From Clostridia bacterium (GTDB lineage: Bacteria > Bacillota > Clostridia > Christensenellales > Borkfalkiaceae): 50,907 bases of DNA. The position numbers were made by a program, and so were the translations under genes. Below the pieces are notes generated by a model, which was not told the origin of the DNA, did no database searches, and worked only from the letters and a program-made list of their open reading frames with translations. The stretch lies in NCBI GenBank assembly GCA_017463145.1, contig JAFTPR010000016.1:1-50907 (forward strand), in the 5' to 3' direction. Below, in pieces: positions 7,984 to 17,273 of the stretch (the first letter of the stretch is position 1; every line of letters starts with the position of its first letter).

Positions 7984-9743
7984 AGACACTTTTAAAAAGT
8001 GTCAGACAGTATAAAAAACTGTCGCTGATAACGCCTTTGTTTATGGTGCTGGAAGCGTTTTGCGAGTGTTTGATTCCGTTCTTTATGGCGAAGATGATCA
8101 GCGAGGACGTACTTTTGCAAGGCGGCGCAATGGCGCACATTCTCAAATACGGCTTGATACTTCTCGTGCTTGCGGCTGCTTCGCTTACCAGCGGCGTGCT
8201 TGCAGGGCAGTTCGGCGCGACGGCAAGCTGCGGTTTTGCAAGCAATCTTCGGCACGATCTTTTTTATAAGGTGCAAAAATTCTCGTTTGCGAACGTGGAT
8301 AAATTTTCTACGTCCTCGCTTGTGACAAGGCTTACAACGGACGTCACCAACGTACAGCAGTCCTATCAAATGTGCTTGCGTATCGCGATTCGCGTACCCC
8401 TGCAATTTATTTTTGCAATCATTATGAGCTTTACTATCAACGCAAGACTTGCTTGGATTTTCCTTGTGATTGTGCCGTTGTTGGGTATTGCGCTTATTGC
8501 CATTATGCGCGTGGTAATGCCTTTCTTCCGTCGTATCTTCAAAAAATACGACGCATTGAACAATTCCGTACAGGAAAACGTAGGCGGTATTCGCGTAGTG
8601 AAATCGTTTGTGCGCGAAAGTCACGAAACGGAGAAATTCAATAAAGCGGCAGGGGAGGTACGCGACGACTTTACAAAAGCGGAAAAAATCCTTGCTCTTA
8701 ACAACCCGATTATGACCTTGTTTATCAACGTGGCGGCGGTGCTTATTTCCTATTTGGGTGCGCGCGCTATCATTCAATCGGGCACGCTCAGCGGTGATTT
8801 CACGCCCACGGAGCTTTCCGCTTTGATTACGTACGGCGTGCAGATACTCTCGTGCTGTATGATGTTTTCCATGGTGTTCGTTATGATTACAATGTCGTTG
8901 GAATCGGCAAGGCGTATTACGGAAGTACTGAACGAAGAGTACGATATTGTAAGCCCCAAGCAGGGTGTGCAAGAGGTCAAGGACGGTTCGGTTCGGTTTG
9001 AAAACGTCAACTTTAAATACTCGGCAAAAGCAAACAGATACGCGCTTTCGGATATTGATCTCGATATAAAATCGGGCGAAACGGTGGGTATTCTCGGCGG
9101 TACGGGTTCTTCTAAGACCTCGCTGATTCAGCTTATACCCCGCTTGTACGACGTGGCGGAAGGGGCGGTATACGTCGGCGGTGTGAACGTAAAGGATTAC
9201 GACTTGGACGTATTGCGAAAGGAAGTCGCCGTCGTATTGCAAAAGAATGTGTTGTTCTCAGGCACGATAAAGGAAAATCTACGTTGGGGTGACGAGAACG
9301 CCACGGACGAGGAGATTGAGCGTGTTTGTAAGCTTGCGCAAGCGGACGAATTTATCCGTACGTTCCCCGACGGGTACGATACGTATATAGAGCAGGGCGG
9401 TACGAACGTTTCGGGCGGGCAAAAGCAACGCCTTTGTATCGCAAGAGCCTTGCTCCGCAAACCTAAGGTGTTGATTTTGGACGATTCGACGTCCGCGGTA
9501 GACACCAAAACGGACGCCTTGATACGCCGTGCGTTTGCGGAAGAAATTCCCGATACAACGAAGATCATCATTGCGCAACGTGTAACGTCCGTAGAGAATG
9601 CGGATAAGATAATCGTGCTCGACGGCGGACGGATTATTGCTTGCGGCAATCACGACGAGCTGTTGAAAACGAGCGGGATTTACCGTGAGATATACGAGGC
9701 GCAGACGAAGAAAACGGAAAAAACGGAAGGGGGTGAAGAGTAA
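7968..9743 (+). CDS. ABC exporter half-transporter, subunit with degenerate catalytic carboxylate
   Basis: A 591-residue fusion of six membrane helices (about 1-300) and an ATPase domain. It matches type IV (multidrug/lipid) exporters. Walker A reads GGTGSSKT (377-384), with Ser in place of the last Gly. The signature is intact (NVSGGQKQR), but Walker B ends ILDDSTS, so the catalytic Glu is Asp. That is the pattern of the degenerate partner in heterodimeric exporters such as BmrCD or TM287/288. The second subunit starts in the stop codon of this gene. The substrate cannot be told from sequence. Confidence 0.92.
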   Translation: MANTVKTLLKSVRQYKKLSLITPLFMVLEAFCECLIPFFMAKMISEDVLLQGGAMAHILKYGLILLVLAAASLTSGVLAGQFGATASCGFASNLRHDLFYKVQKFSFANVDKFSTSSLVTRLTTDVTNVQQSYQMCLRIAIRVPLQFIFAIIMSFTINARLAWIFLVIVPLLGIALIAIMRVVMPFFRRIFKKYDALNNSVQENVGGIRVVKSFVRESHETEKFNKAAGEVRDDFTKAEKILALNNPIMTLFINVAAVLISYLGARAIIQSGTLSGDFTPTELSALITYGVQILSCCMMFSMVFVMITMSLESARRITEVLNEEYDIVSPKQGVQEVKDGSVRFENVNFKYSAKANRYALSDIDLDIKSGETVGILGGTGSSKTSLIQLIPRLYDVAEGAVYVGGVNVKDYDLDVLRKEVAVVLQKNVLFSGTIKENLRWGDENATDEEIERVCKLAQADEFIRTFPDGYDTYIEQGGTNVSGGQKQRLCIARALLRKPKVLILDDSTSAVDTKTDALIRRAFAEEIPDTTKIIIAQRVTSVENADKIIVLDGGRIIACGNHDELLKTSGIYREIYEAQTKKTEKTEGGEE

Positions 9744-11725
9744 TGGCGGAAGAAAGACGCGAATACGAACAAAAGCCCCGCGCGATAAAGCCTATGCGTG
9801 GGCGGGGTATGCCCGTTCCCAAGGGCGCAATCAAAAAAGGTACGCTTGGCAGATTGCTCAAAACGGTAATGAAATACTACAAATGGCATATGCTCGTCAT
9901 ATTCCTTTGTATTATCGTCAATTCCATGGGCAGTCTTGTTTCCTCCGTGTTCGTGCAGTCGTTGATAGACGACGTAATTAAACCGGGCGTGACGTTAGGC
10001 TACGGCGCAGTTGCGGGGACGTTGACAGGCATTATCGTTTCTATGGCGGCGATATACGGCACGGTCATTTTGGCGGGGTTCTTTTGGCACCGCATTATGG
10101 CTACCGTCACGCAAGGTATGCTGTACCATTTGCGTAAGGATATGTTTGCAAAAATGCAAACGTTGCCCATCAAATATTTCGATACGCACGCGCACGGCGA
10201 AATTATGAGCGCGTACACGAACGATACGGATGCTACCCGTCAGCTGATCGGGCAGAGCTTGCCCACGCTGTTCAGTAGCTCCATTACGCTGATTGTTTCC
10301 GTCGGGTTTATGGTTTGGAACAGTTTGTGGCTGTTTTTGATCGTCCTTGTTTGTACGCTTGCAATGACGTTCGTGGTGAAAATTATCGGCGGGAACAGCG
10401 CGAAATATATGGTTTCGCAACAGACCTCGCTTGCCAAAGAAGAGGGCTTTGTCGAAGAGATGATGAAAGGACAAAAGGTCGTCAAGGTATTCACGCACGA
10501 GGAACGGGCAAAACAGGATTTTGATACGCTCAACGAACAGCTTTTTAAGGACAGCCAACGGGCGCACAAGTTCGGTAATATTTTAGGGCCTATCCTTGGC
10601 AATATCGGCAATTTTACGTACGTGCTTCTTGCCATTTTTGGCGGATTGCTGTATACGTTGCAGGTAAAAAATATCGGCGTAAGCAGTATCTTTTTCGGCG
10701 CGGCAACGCTGTCTATCGGTACGATTGTGGCGTTCCTCGGTATGTCGAGAAACTTCACGCAGATCATCAACCAGATGTCCCAGCAAATTTCTATGATTGC
10801 CATGGGTCTTGCGGGCGCAAGCCGTGTGTTTACGCTAATGGACGAAAAACCTGAAACGGACGAGGGGTACGTGACGCTCGTCCATGCGAAAAAGGACGAA
10901 AACGGCAACCTTACCGAATCGGAAAAACGTACGGGCGTATGGGCTTGGAAACATTACCATAAAGCGGACGACACAACGACGTATACCGAGTTGAAAGGGG
11001 ATATCGTTATGGACTGTGTGGACTTTGGCTACGTTCCCGAAAAGCAGGTGCTTACCGACGTAACCTTGTACGCAAAGCCGGGGCAGAAGATTGCTTTCGT
11101 CGGCGCGACGGGCGCAGGGAAAACGACCATTACCAACCTTATCAACCGTTTCTACGATATTGCGGACGGAAAAATCCGTTACGACGGTATCAATATCAAT
11201 AAAATCAAAAAGGACGATTTACGCCGTTCCCTCGGTATCGTATTGCAGGATACAAATCTATTCACGGGTACGGTAATGGAAAATATCCGTTACGGCAGAT
11301 TGGACGCGACGGATGAGGAGTGTATCCAAGCGGCGAAGCTTGCGAATGCGGACGATTTTATTTGCCGCTTACCCGACGGGTATGAAACGTTGCTCACCAA
11401 CAACGGCGCAAACCTTTCGCAGGGACAAAGACAGCTTCTTTCCATTGCCCGCGCTTTGGTGGCGGATGCGCCCGTGGCGATTTTGGACGAGGCAACCTCG
11501 TCGATTGATACGCGCACGGAGGCGCTCGTGCAAGACGGTATGGATCAGCTTATGAAGGGCAGAACGGTATTCGTTATTGCGCACCGCCTTTCGACGGTTA
11601 GAAATTCAGATGCGATTATGGTGCTCGACCACGGCAAGATTATCGAACGCGGTACGCACGATCAGCTTATCGAACAAAAGGGCGTGTATTATCAGTTATA
11701 TACGGGCGCATTCGAGTTGGAGTAA
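9743..11725 (+). CDS. ABC exporter half-transporter, catalytic subunit
   Basis: 660 residues: six membrane helices and an ATPase domain with Walker A GATGAGKT (454-461) and an intact Walker B plus Glu (ILDEATSS). The signature is degenerate (NLSQGQRQ). This complements the preceding subunit, so one composite ATP site is canonical and one is not. An extra charged segment of about 55 residues lies between the membrane and ATPase parts (about 370-425), as in other clostridial exporters of this type. The start overlaps the upstream stop by one base, so the pair is cotranslated. It is followed by an inverted-repeat element and a terminator. Confidence 0.93.
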   Translation: MAEERREYEQKPRAIKPMRGRGMPVPKGAIKKGTLGRLLKTVMKYYKWHMLVIFLCIIVNSMGSLVSSVFVQSLIDDVIKPGVTLGYGAVAGTLTGIIVSMAAIYGTVILAGFFWHRIMATVTQGMLYHLRKDMFAKMQTLPIKYFDTHAHGEIMSAYTNDTDATRQLIGQSLPTLFSSSITLIVSVGFMVWNSLWLFLIVLVCTLAMTFVVKIIGGNSAKYMVSQQTSLAKEEGFVEEMMKGQKVVKVFTHEERAKQDFDTLNEQLFKDSQRAHKFGNILGPILGNIGNFTYVLLAIFGGLLYTLQVKNIGVSSIFFGAATLSIGTIVAFLGMSRNFTQIINQMSQQISMIAMGLAGASRVFTLMDEKPETDEGYVTLVHAKKDENGNLTESEKRTGVWAWKHYHKADDTTTYTELKGDIVMDCVDFGYVPEKQVLTDVTLYAKPGQKIAFVGATGAGKTTITNLINRFYDIADGKIRYDGININKIKKDDLRRSLGIVLQDTNLFTGTVMENIRYGRLDATDEECIQAAKLANADDFICRLPDGYETLLTNNGANLSQGQRQLLSIARALVADAPVAILDEATSSIDTRTEALVQDGMDQLMKGRTVFVIAHRLSTVRNSDAIMVLDHGKIIERGTHDQLIEQKGVYYQLYTGAFELE

Positions 11726-11726
11726 A

Positions 11727-11816
11727 AAAACGACGTATATACGTCGCAATACTTCGTCAACCTTGCGTTTCCCCTTGCTCGTTTACGAGAAACGAATTTG
11801 GTATCTGCGTCGTTTT
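11727..11816. repeat. 90-bp MITE-like element with imperfect terminal inverted repeats
   Basis: The ends AAAACGACGTATATAC (from 11727) and GTATCTGCGTCGTTTT (to 11816) are inverted copies matching at 14 of 16 positions. The interior contains further small palindromes, such as CTCGTTTACGAG. It has no coding potential and lies directly after the exporter stop codon. No second copy was seen in the window. Confidence 0.5.
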
Positions 11817-11840
11817 ATCGACTGTAAACACATATAAAAA

Positions 11841-11870
11841 GGGCGTTTACGCATATTTGCGTAAACGCCC
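11841..11870. terminator. Bidirectional terminator between the ABC exporter and mnmG
   Basis: Perfect 12-bp stem (11841-11852 with 11859-11870), 6-nt loop, flanked by AAAAA on the left and TTTT on the right, placed between convergent genes. Confidence 0.85.
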
Positions 11871-11882
11871 TTTTGTTGTATT

Positions 11883-13754
11883 TTATCTTGTGGAAAGCCA
11901 AACCATCAACACGGAGATATCCGCAGGGTTCACGCCTGAAATTCTGCCCGCTTGCCCCAAATTGAGGGGGCGGATACGGTCAAGTTTTTCTCTCGCCTCC
12001 AAACGAAGTCCGGCAATCGATTGATAATCGATATCGGGCGGCAATGCCTTGTCTTCAAGCTTTTTCGCCCGTTCGATCATTTCCAAGCCCTGCTTTAAAT
12101 ATCCTTCGTATTTTACGGTGATTTCCGCCGTTTCCAGCACGTTTTTGGGATACTGCGAAAATACGCCGAAATAGTCCATTACTTCTTTAAGCGGAATTGT
12201 CCGTTTTAAGATATCCGCATAGGAAACGCTGCCGCTCGGCTCGTCGTAGCCGTAATTTTTCAAAAAGTCGGTAGCGGCTTTATGCTCCACCCGTGTACGC
12301 AACGAAGCCAATAATTCTTCGTATTTTTCCTTGCGTGCAAGGTACTTTTCAAGCCGTGCTTTCGTGACAAGTCCGCAAGCATAGCCTTTTTCCGTCAAAC
12401 GGAAGTCTGCATTGTCTTGGCGAAGGCATATGCGGTGCTCTGCGCGGGAGGTCATCATACGGTACGGCTCGTCCGTGCCTTTGGTGACAAGGTCGTCGAT
12501 CAACACACCGATATACGCCTCGTCACGGCGTAAGATAAGGGGCGGGAGGGAACGGAGTTTCAACGAGGCGTTCAAACCTGCAATCAGCCCTTGTGCCGCC
12601 GCTTCTTCATATCCCGACGTACCGTTGATTTGCCCTGCGGTATACACACCCTCTACCTTTTTAAATTCGAGGGTGGGCAGTACGTCGAGCGTATCGATAC
12701 AGTCGTATTCGATTGCGTACCCGTAGCGTACGATATCCGCATTTTCAAGCCCCGCCACGGAGGAGTACATTGCCCGCTGTACGTCGTGCGGCATAGAGGT
12801 CGAAAGACCTTGCGCGTATACTTCGAGTGTATCCTCGCCCTCCGGTTCGAGGAAAATTTGGTGGCGTTCCTTGTCCTTGAATCGTACTACTTTCGTTTCG
12901 ATAGAGGGGCAATACCGCGGGCCTGTCGAAAGGATTGTGCCGTTATACAGGGGGGAGCGTTCGAGGTTGTCAAGAATAATCTCGTGCGTTTTTAAGTTGG
13001 TGTAGGTCAAATAGCAAGGCAATTTGCTTTTTGGCGCAACGTCATGCATAAACGAGAACGGATAAATGTCCTCGTCGCCGTTTTGTATTTCGCATTTGGA
13101 ATAGTCAATCGTTCTGCCGTCCAACCTTGCGGGCGTGCCCGTTTTAAAACGGCGTACTTGGAAGCCGAGCTTTATCAGGCTTTCCGTTAAATGCGTAGCG
13201 GGGGCAAATCCGTTCGGCCCTGATTTTTGTACGACGTGCCCCGTAATCGTTTCGCCGTTCAAATATACGCCCGTACAAAGGATTACCGCTTTGCAGGGGA
13301 TAATGCCGCCGTACGTTGTTTTTACGCCTGTGCATTTGCCGTTTTCCGTGAGTATTTCCGCCGCTTCCGCCTGTATGATACGTAAATTTTTGGTGTTTTC
13401 AAGCACCCGTTTCATTTCGCGGTGGTAAGCGTTTTTGTCCGATTGCGCGCGGAGGGATTGCACCGCCGCGCCTTTGCCTACGTTGAGCATACGGATTTGA
13501 AGTGCCGTTTTGTCTGCGATAATGCCCATTTCTCCGCCAAGCGCGTCGATTTCCCGCACCAAATGTCCTTTTGCCGTACCGCCGATAGAGGGGTTGCAGG
13601 GCAGGAATGCGATACTGTCGAGATTGAGCGTTAAAAGGGCGGTTTTTATGCCCGTGCGCGTCAAAGCAAGCGCGGCTTCACACCCTGCGTGACCCGCGCC
13701 TACGACAACCGCTTCTGCGGTATATTCAATAAATTCGTTGGTTGTTTCGTTCAT
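11883..13754 (-). CDS. mnmG: tRNA uridine-34 5-carboxymethylaminomethyl modification enzyme MnmG (GidA)
   Basis: FAD-dependent enzyme that with MnmE places (carboxymethyl)aminomethyl groups on U34 of several tRNAs. The 623-residue length is typical. The FAD site GAGHAG is at 19-24, followed by the family segment with PCNPSIGGTAKG. Later come SGYEEAAAQGLIAGLN and EHRICLRQDNADFRLT. It lies 8 nt after dnaA on the same strand and has only a weak ribosome site in the dnaA tail, so it is probably translationally coupled. mnmG is often near the origin, but usually beside mnmE, which is not here. Confidence 0.96.
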   Translation of the reverse strand: MNETTNEFIEYTAEAVVVGAGHAGCEAALALTRTGIKTALLTLNLDSIAFLPCNPSIGGTAKGHLVREIDALGGEMGIIADKTALQIRMLNVGKGAAVQSLRAQSDKNAYHREMKRVLENTKNLRIIQAEAAEILTENGKCTGVKTTYGGIIPCKAVILCTGVYLNGETITGHVVQKSGPNGFAPATHLTESLIKLGFQVRRFKTGTPARLDGRTIDYSKCEIQNGDEDIYPFSFMHDVAPKSKLPCYLTYTNLKTHEIILDNLERSPLYNGTILSTGPRYCPSIETKVVRFKDKERHQIFLEPEGEDTLEVYAQGLSTSMPHDVQRAMYSSVAGLENADIVRYGYAIEYDCIDTLDVLPTLEFKKVEGVYTAGQINGTSGYEEAAAQGLIAGLNASLKLRSLPPLILRRDEAYIGVLIDDLVTKGTDEPYRMMTSRAEHRICLRQDNADFRLTEKGYACGLVTKARLEKYLARKEKYEELLASLRTRVEHKAATDFLKNYGYDEPSGSVSYADILKRTIPLKEVMDYFGVFSQYPKNVLETAEITVKYEGYLKQGLEMIERAKKLEDKALPPDIDYQSIAGLRLEAREKLDRIRPLNLGQAGRISGVNPADISVLMVWLSTR

Positions 13755-13762
13755 AGTATACT

Positions 13763-15112
13763 TTACTTTTTCAAGACGATATTTTTAATGTCGTCAATTT
13801 CTTTTGCGATACGTTCGTTGAGGTTTGCGAGTTTTTCCATTTTGTCCCGCGCGTACATAATCGTCGTGTGGTCGCGCCCGCCGAGGATTTCTTTGCCGAT
13901 AAAGTCGAGAGGAAGCGAAAGCATATCGCATAAAAGATAGGCGCAAATTTGCCGCGCTTTTACGATATCTGCTTTCTTGCTCTTGCCGATAAGATCCGCT
14001 TTCGATTGCTTGAAGTACGCGCAAACGGAGCTTACGATTTTTTCGGGCGTGATATCCTCTTGTGTTTCCGTTTCGTCCACGGATTCGTTCAAGGCAAGCC
14101 GCGCAAGCTGCAAGGTTATCGGCTCTTCGTGGAGCTTGCTTGCAAAAATGACTTTCGTCAGTCTGCCTTCCAACGCGCGGACGTCGTTGCTTGTGTTGTT
14201 GGCGAGAAATTCCAATACGTCTTGGGGCAGACAGCATTTTTTATCGAGAGCTTTGCGCTTTAAAATGGCAATCTTCGTTTCCACCGTAGGGGGTTGGATA
14301 TCGACGATCATACCGCCCTCGAAGCGGGTGCGGAGTCTGTCTTCAAGCGTAGCGATTTCCTTGGGTGGGCGGTCGGACGTGAGCACGATTTGCTTGTTCT
14401 GCGCCGAAAGTTCGTTGAACGTATGGAAAAACGCTTCCTGCATTTGCGTTTTGCCTTTCAGGAATTGGATATCGTCAATCATCAGGACGTCCACGTTGCG
14501 GTAGTGCAAACGGAAGCGGGTAGCCCCCGCTTTTTGCGTGAGCGAATCGATAAACCCGTTCAGGAAGTTCTCACTCGTGGTATACAGCACTTTCTTTTCG
14601 GGGGAGTGTTCGGCGAGGTGGTTGGCGATTGCCTGCATAAGGTGCGTTTTTCCCAAGCCCGATTCCCCGTAGATAAAGAGGGGATTGAGCGTTTGACCGG
14701 GGTCTTCTGCCACCGCTTTTGCCGCCGCATACGCAAATTTCGTGCCGGGACCTACGACGAAAGAATCGAAAGTAAAGGATTTGTTAATGGGGGAGGCTTG
14801 GAACGCATCTTCCGCGCCGTCTTCCTCGTCCAGCTTGAACGTATCGCTGCCCTCCACGTATACGTGGAAGTCTGTCAAGCCGTTGTCGCATTTGACGATT
14901 GCTTCGCGAAGCTTGTCCCCAATTTTATGCACGAGAAAACTTTCCGCGTTTTGTTCCGTGGTGAAACGCAGTACGATTTTTCTGCCGCGGATATCGATCG
15001 GTTCAATACCCTTATTCTCGAAGAAGTGGTTATAGGAAATAGGCGAAATGGTTTTTACCGCCTGTTCGCATATTTGTTTCCACATAAATTGAAGCTGAGA
15101 GCTTTCCGCCAT
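13763..15112 (-). CDS. dnaA: Chromosomal replication initiator DnaA
   Basis: AAA+ protein that binds DnaA boxes and opens oriC. The 449 residues hold domain I (1-75), a linker, the ATPase with Walker A GESGLGKTH (149-157) and Walker B LMIDDIQFLKG (210-220), and the DNA-binding domain IV with the signature GGRDHTTIMYARDK (411-424). AGGGGAT precedes the ATG. The next gene upstream is divergent recF; dnaN, usually just downstream, is absent and mnmG takes its place. No clear DnaA-box cluster is present in the 134-bp gap to recF. Confidence 0.97.
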   Translation of the reverse strand: MAESSQLQFMWKQICEQAVKTISPISYNHFFENKGIEPIDIRGRKIVLRFTTEQNAESFLVHKIGDKLREAIVKCDNGLTDFHVYVEGSDTFKLDEEDGAEDAFQASPINKSFTFDSFVVGPGTKFAYAAAKAVAEDPGQTLNPLFIYGESGLGKTHLMQAIANHLAEHSPEKKVLYTTSENFLNGFIDSLTQKAGATRFRLHYRNVDVLMIDDIQFLKGKTQMQEAFFHTFNELSAQNKQIVLTSDRPPKEIATLEDRLRTRFEGGMIVDIQPPTVETKIAILKRKALDKKCCLPQDVLEFLANNTSNDVRALEGRLTKVIFASKLHEEPITLQLARLALNESVDETETQEDITPEKIVSSVCAYFKQSKADLIGKSKKADIVKARQICAYLLCDMLSLPLDFIGKEILGGRDHTTIMYARDKMEKLANLNERIAKEIDDIKNIVLKK

Positions 15113-15165
15113 AACGATTTTATCCCCTTTGCGTATTATTTTTTGCCGATTATGCGTTTATAGTC

Positions 15166-15194
15166 TTGAAATTTTGAAAATTATTTGATATAAT
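15166..15194 (+). promoter_or_regulatory. Sigma-A-like promoter of recF
   Basis: TTGAAA (15166-15171), 17-bp spacer, TATAAT (15189-15194), about 50 bp upstream of recF in the dnaA-recF divergent gap. Confidence 0.65.
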
Positions 15195-15246
15195 TATAAT
15201 ACAAAACGCGCGGAAAAGAAAGCGATTTTGAGCGGATTTCGGGATT

Positions 15247-16332
15247 ATGCGGATAAAAAAATTGTTCTTACAAAATTTCAGAAACTACGAACGGGAGGAA
15301 TTTTGTTTCCAAGACGGCTTAAACGTGCTGTTCGGCAAGAATGCGCAGGGGAAAACTAACTGCGTCGAAGCCGTTTTTTACCTTTGCACGGGCGCGTCGC
15401 TCCGTATTCGCCACGATAAACAGCTGATAAAGCTCGGCGCGGAAACCGCGCAAATTTCCGCCGAGGCGGAAAACAGGTACGGAAACGTGACCGTCGAAGC
15501 GCTCATTTCCGAAAATAAGCGGGAAATTCGGGTCAACGGCAGTAAAATAGCGAAAAACGCCGACCTTATGGGGCACGTCAACAGCGTATTTTTCTCCCCG
15601 GGCGAACTGCGGCTTATTCAAGACGGGCCGGACGAGCGGCGCAGGTTTATGAACATTTCCATTTCGCAGACCTCGCCTGCGTATTACACCGCGCTTTTGC
15701 GGTACAATAAAATCCTCGATCAGCGCAACGCCCTTTTAAAAAACTCGGATTATTCGCTCGTAATGGACACGCTTCCCGTGTGGGACGAACAACTTTGCAA
15801 GTACGCGGCGACGATTGTGAAAAAGCGGGTGGAATTTTTGGAAAAATTATCCCCGATCGCCGAGGAAATGCACGCCTTTTTGACGGACGGCGCGGAAACG
15901 CTCGCCGTGAAGCTCGACAAGACGTTCAAGGGCGACGAGGCGGAAATCGCCGAAACGCTGAAAAGACGGCTTTCCAATAACTACGAAAAAGATTTGCGCC
16001 TTGGGTTTACGACGGTAGGACCGCACCGCGACGATCTCGATATCGACATTTCGGGAATCGACGCCAAGGCGTACGCTTCGCAGGGGCAAACCCGCACGGG
16101 CGCGCTTTCGTTAAAACTTGCCGAAGTGCAAATTTTTAAAGAGCTTTCGGGAGAATATCCCGTGCTCGTTTTGGACGACGTGATGAGCGAGCTGGATCTC
16201 CGTCGCAGAAAAAAACTGCTTCAACGCGTACACGGTATGCAGACAATTCTCACCTGCACACATACGGAACGGGTGCTTTACGGTGCGGATTGCAACAAGA
16301 TACGTATAGAAAACGGCAGAATAAAAGAATGA
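15247..16332 (+). CDS. recF: DNA replication and repair protein RecF
   Basis: SMC-like ATPase that with RecO and RecR loads RecA on gapped DNA. 361 residues. The N-terminus begins with the family motif LQNFRNY, Walker A is GKNAQGKT (30-37), and the C-terminal part has GQTRTGALSLKLAE and Walker B LVLDDVMSELD. The ribosome site is weak. It is divergent from dnaA and lacks the usual dnaN and gyrB neighbours. Confidence 0.95.
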   Translation: MRIKKLFLQNFRNYEREEFCFQDGLNVLFGKNAQGKTNCVEAVFYLCTGASLRIRHDKQLIKLGAETAQISAEAENRYGNVTVEALISENKREIRVNGSKIAKNADLMGHVNSVFFSPGELRLIQDGPDERRRFMNISISQTSPAYYTALLRYNKILDQRNALLKNSDYSLVMDTLPVWDEQLCKYAATIVKKRVEFLEKLSPIAEEMHAFLTDGAETLAVKLDKTFKGDEAEIAETLKRRLSNNYEKDLRLGFTTVGPHRDDLDIDISGIDAKAYASQGQTRTGALSLKLAEVQIFKELSGEYPVLVLDDVMSELDLRRRKKLLQRVHGMQTILTCTHTERVLYGADCNKIRIENGRIKE

Positions 16333-16386
16333 AAGCCACGTAATAGTTCTTGTGCTTTGTGCGCATACTCTTCAAGAGGAACGGTT

Positions 16387-17166
16387 ATGCAAAGCTACAA
16401 ACTGATACGGACGGCGGCGCTCCTTGCGGGGGCGCTTTTCTTTTTTCAAACGCCTTGCGTGGCAGCGCAAGCGGAAAGCGAATGGAATAGAATATCCTCG
16501 TATACCACTTGGTATAATGAAGCGGACGCGGGCAGAAGCGAAAATATCCAGATTGCTGCTTCGCTAATCGACGGCGTTACCGTACAGGCGTACGGTCAGT
16601 TTTCGTTCAATCAAACGGTTGGACGGCGTACGGCAGAGGCGGGGTTTCGTCAGGCGAAAATCATTGTCAACGGGGAGTACGTTTTGGGTGTGGGTGGCGG
16701 CGTGTGCCAGGTCAGTACCACGCTGTATAACGCCGCGCTCAAATCGGGTTTGGATATTACGGAGTATCACCCGCACACCTTGCAGGTTTCCTACGTTGCG
16801 CCTTCGCGGGACGCAATGGTATCTTCGGAGAGCGACCTGTGTTTTTTCAATCCGTACGCTTTTCCCGTACGCTTGGAAGTCAAGGCGCAAAAAGGAGGGG
16901 TTCGAGCAACGTTTTTGGGCAAAAAGGTGGGGTACAGGTACGAGATTATTTCGCAAATCCTTGCCGAAACGCCGCCGCCTGCGCCGATTGTGAAGGAGGG
17001 GGACAAAGAGGAGATTTTGCGCTCGCCGAAAAAGGGCGTAAAAAGTGAAGCGTATATCGAACGGTATTTTGGTGAAAAGCTTGTGGAGCGCAAGCGCTTG
17101 CGTATCGACGAATACCGACCTATTCAGGGAATAATCGTCAAAAAAATCGAGAATACAGGCGATTAA
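16387..17166 (+). CDS. VanW-domain secreted protein with a G5-like C-terminus
   Basis: The product of 259 residues has a signal peptide (hydrophobic 8-28 ending near AAQA). A VanW domain follows (about 32-190) with the hallmark segments [28 protein letters not shown] and the [10 protein letters not shown] region. The tail (about 200-255) looks like a G5 domain. The ATG at 16387 follows AGAGGA at 6 nt; a GTG at 16357 is possible but would spoil the signal peptide. VanW proteins are common in spore-formers, but the biochemical role is not established. It is exported, so a cell-wall role is plausible. It lies 54 bp after recF. Confidence 0.85.
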   Translation: MQSYKLIRTAALLAGALFFFQTPCVAAQAESEWNRISSYTTWYNEADAGRSENIQIAASLIDGVTVQAYGQFSFNQTVGRRTAEAGFRQAKIIVNGEYVLGVGGGVCQVSTTLYNAALKSGLDITEYHPHTLQVSYVAPSRDAMVSSESDLCFFNPYAFPVRLEVKAQKGGVRATFLGKKVGYRYEIISQILAETPPPAPIVKEGDKEEILRSPKKGVKSEAYIERYFGEKLVERKRLRIDEYRPIQGIIVKKIENTGD

Positions 17167-17180
17167 ATTCGCTCAAACCC

Positions 17181-17209
17181 TTGCATTTTCCTAAGAAAAA
17201 TGTTATAAT
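17181..17209 (+). promoter_or_regulatory. Sigma-A-like promoter of asnS
   Basis: TTGCAT (17181-17186), 17-bp spacer, TATAAT (17204-17209). The 60-nt leader is too short for a T-box riboswitch. Confidence 0.65.
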
Positions 17210-17273
17210 AGTGAAGTATAAAATCGGGAAAAAGCACACAAACGGCTTTTTCAAAGAAAAAGGCAGGCATATT

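Noticed and set aside
15113..15246. oriC between dnaA and recF
   Set aside because: AT-rich, but no TTATCCACA-type DnaA boxes were found on either strand; single chance matches such as in coding sequence elsewhere do not cluster.
17210..17273. T-box riboswitch ahead of asnS
   Set aside because: The leader is only about 60 nt, too short for specifier and antiterminator elements, and no terminator lies there.
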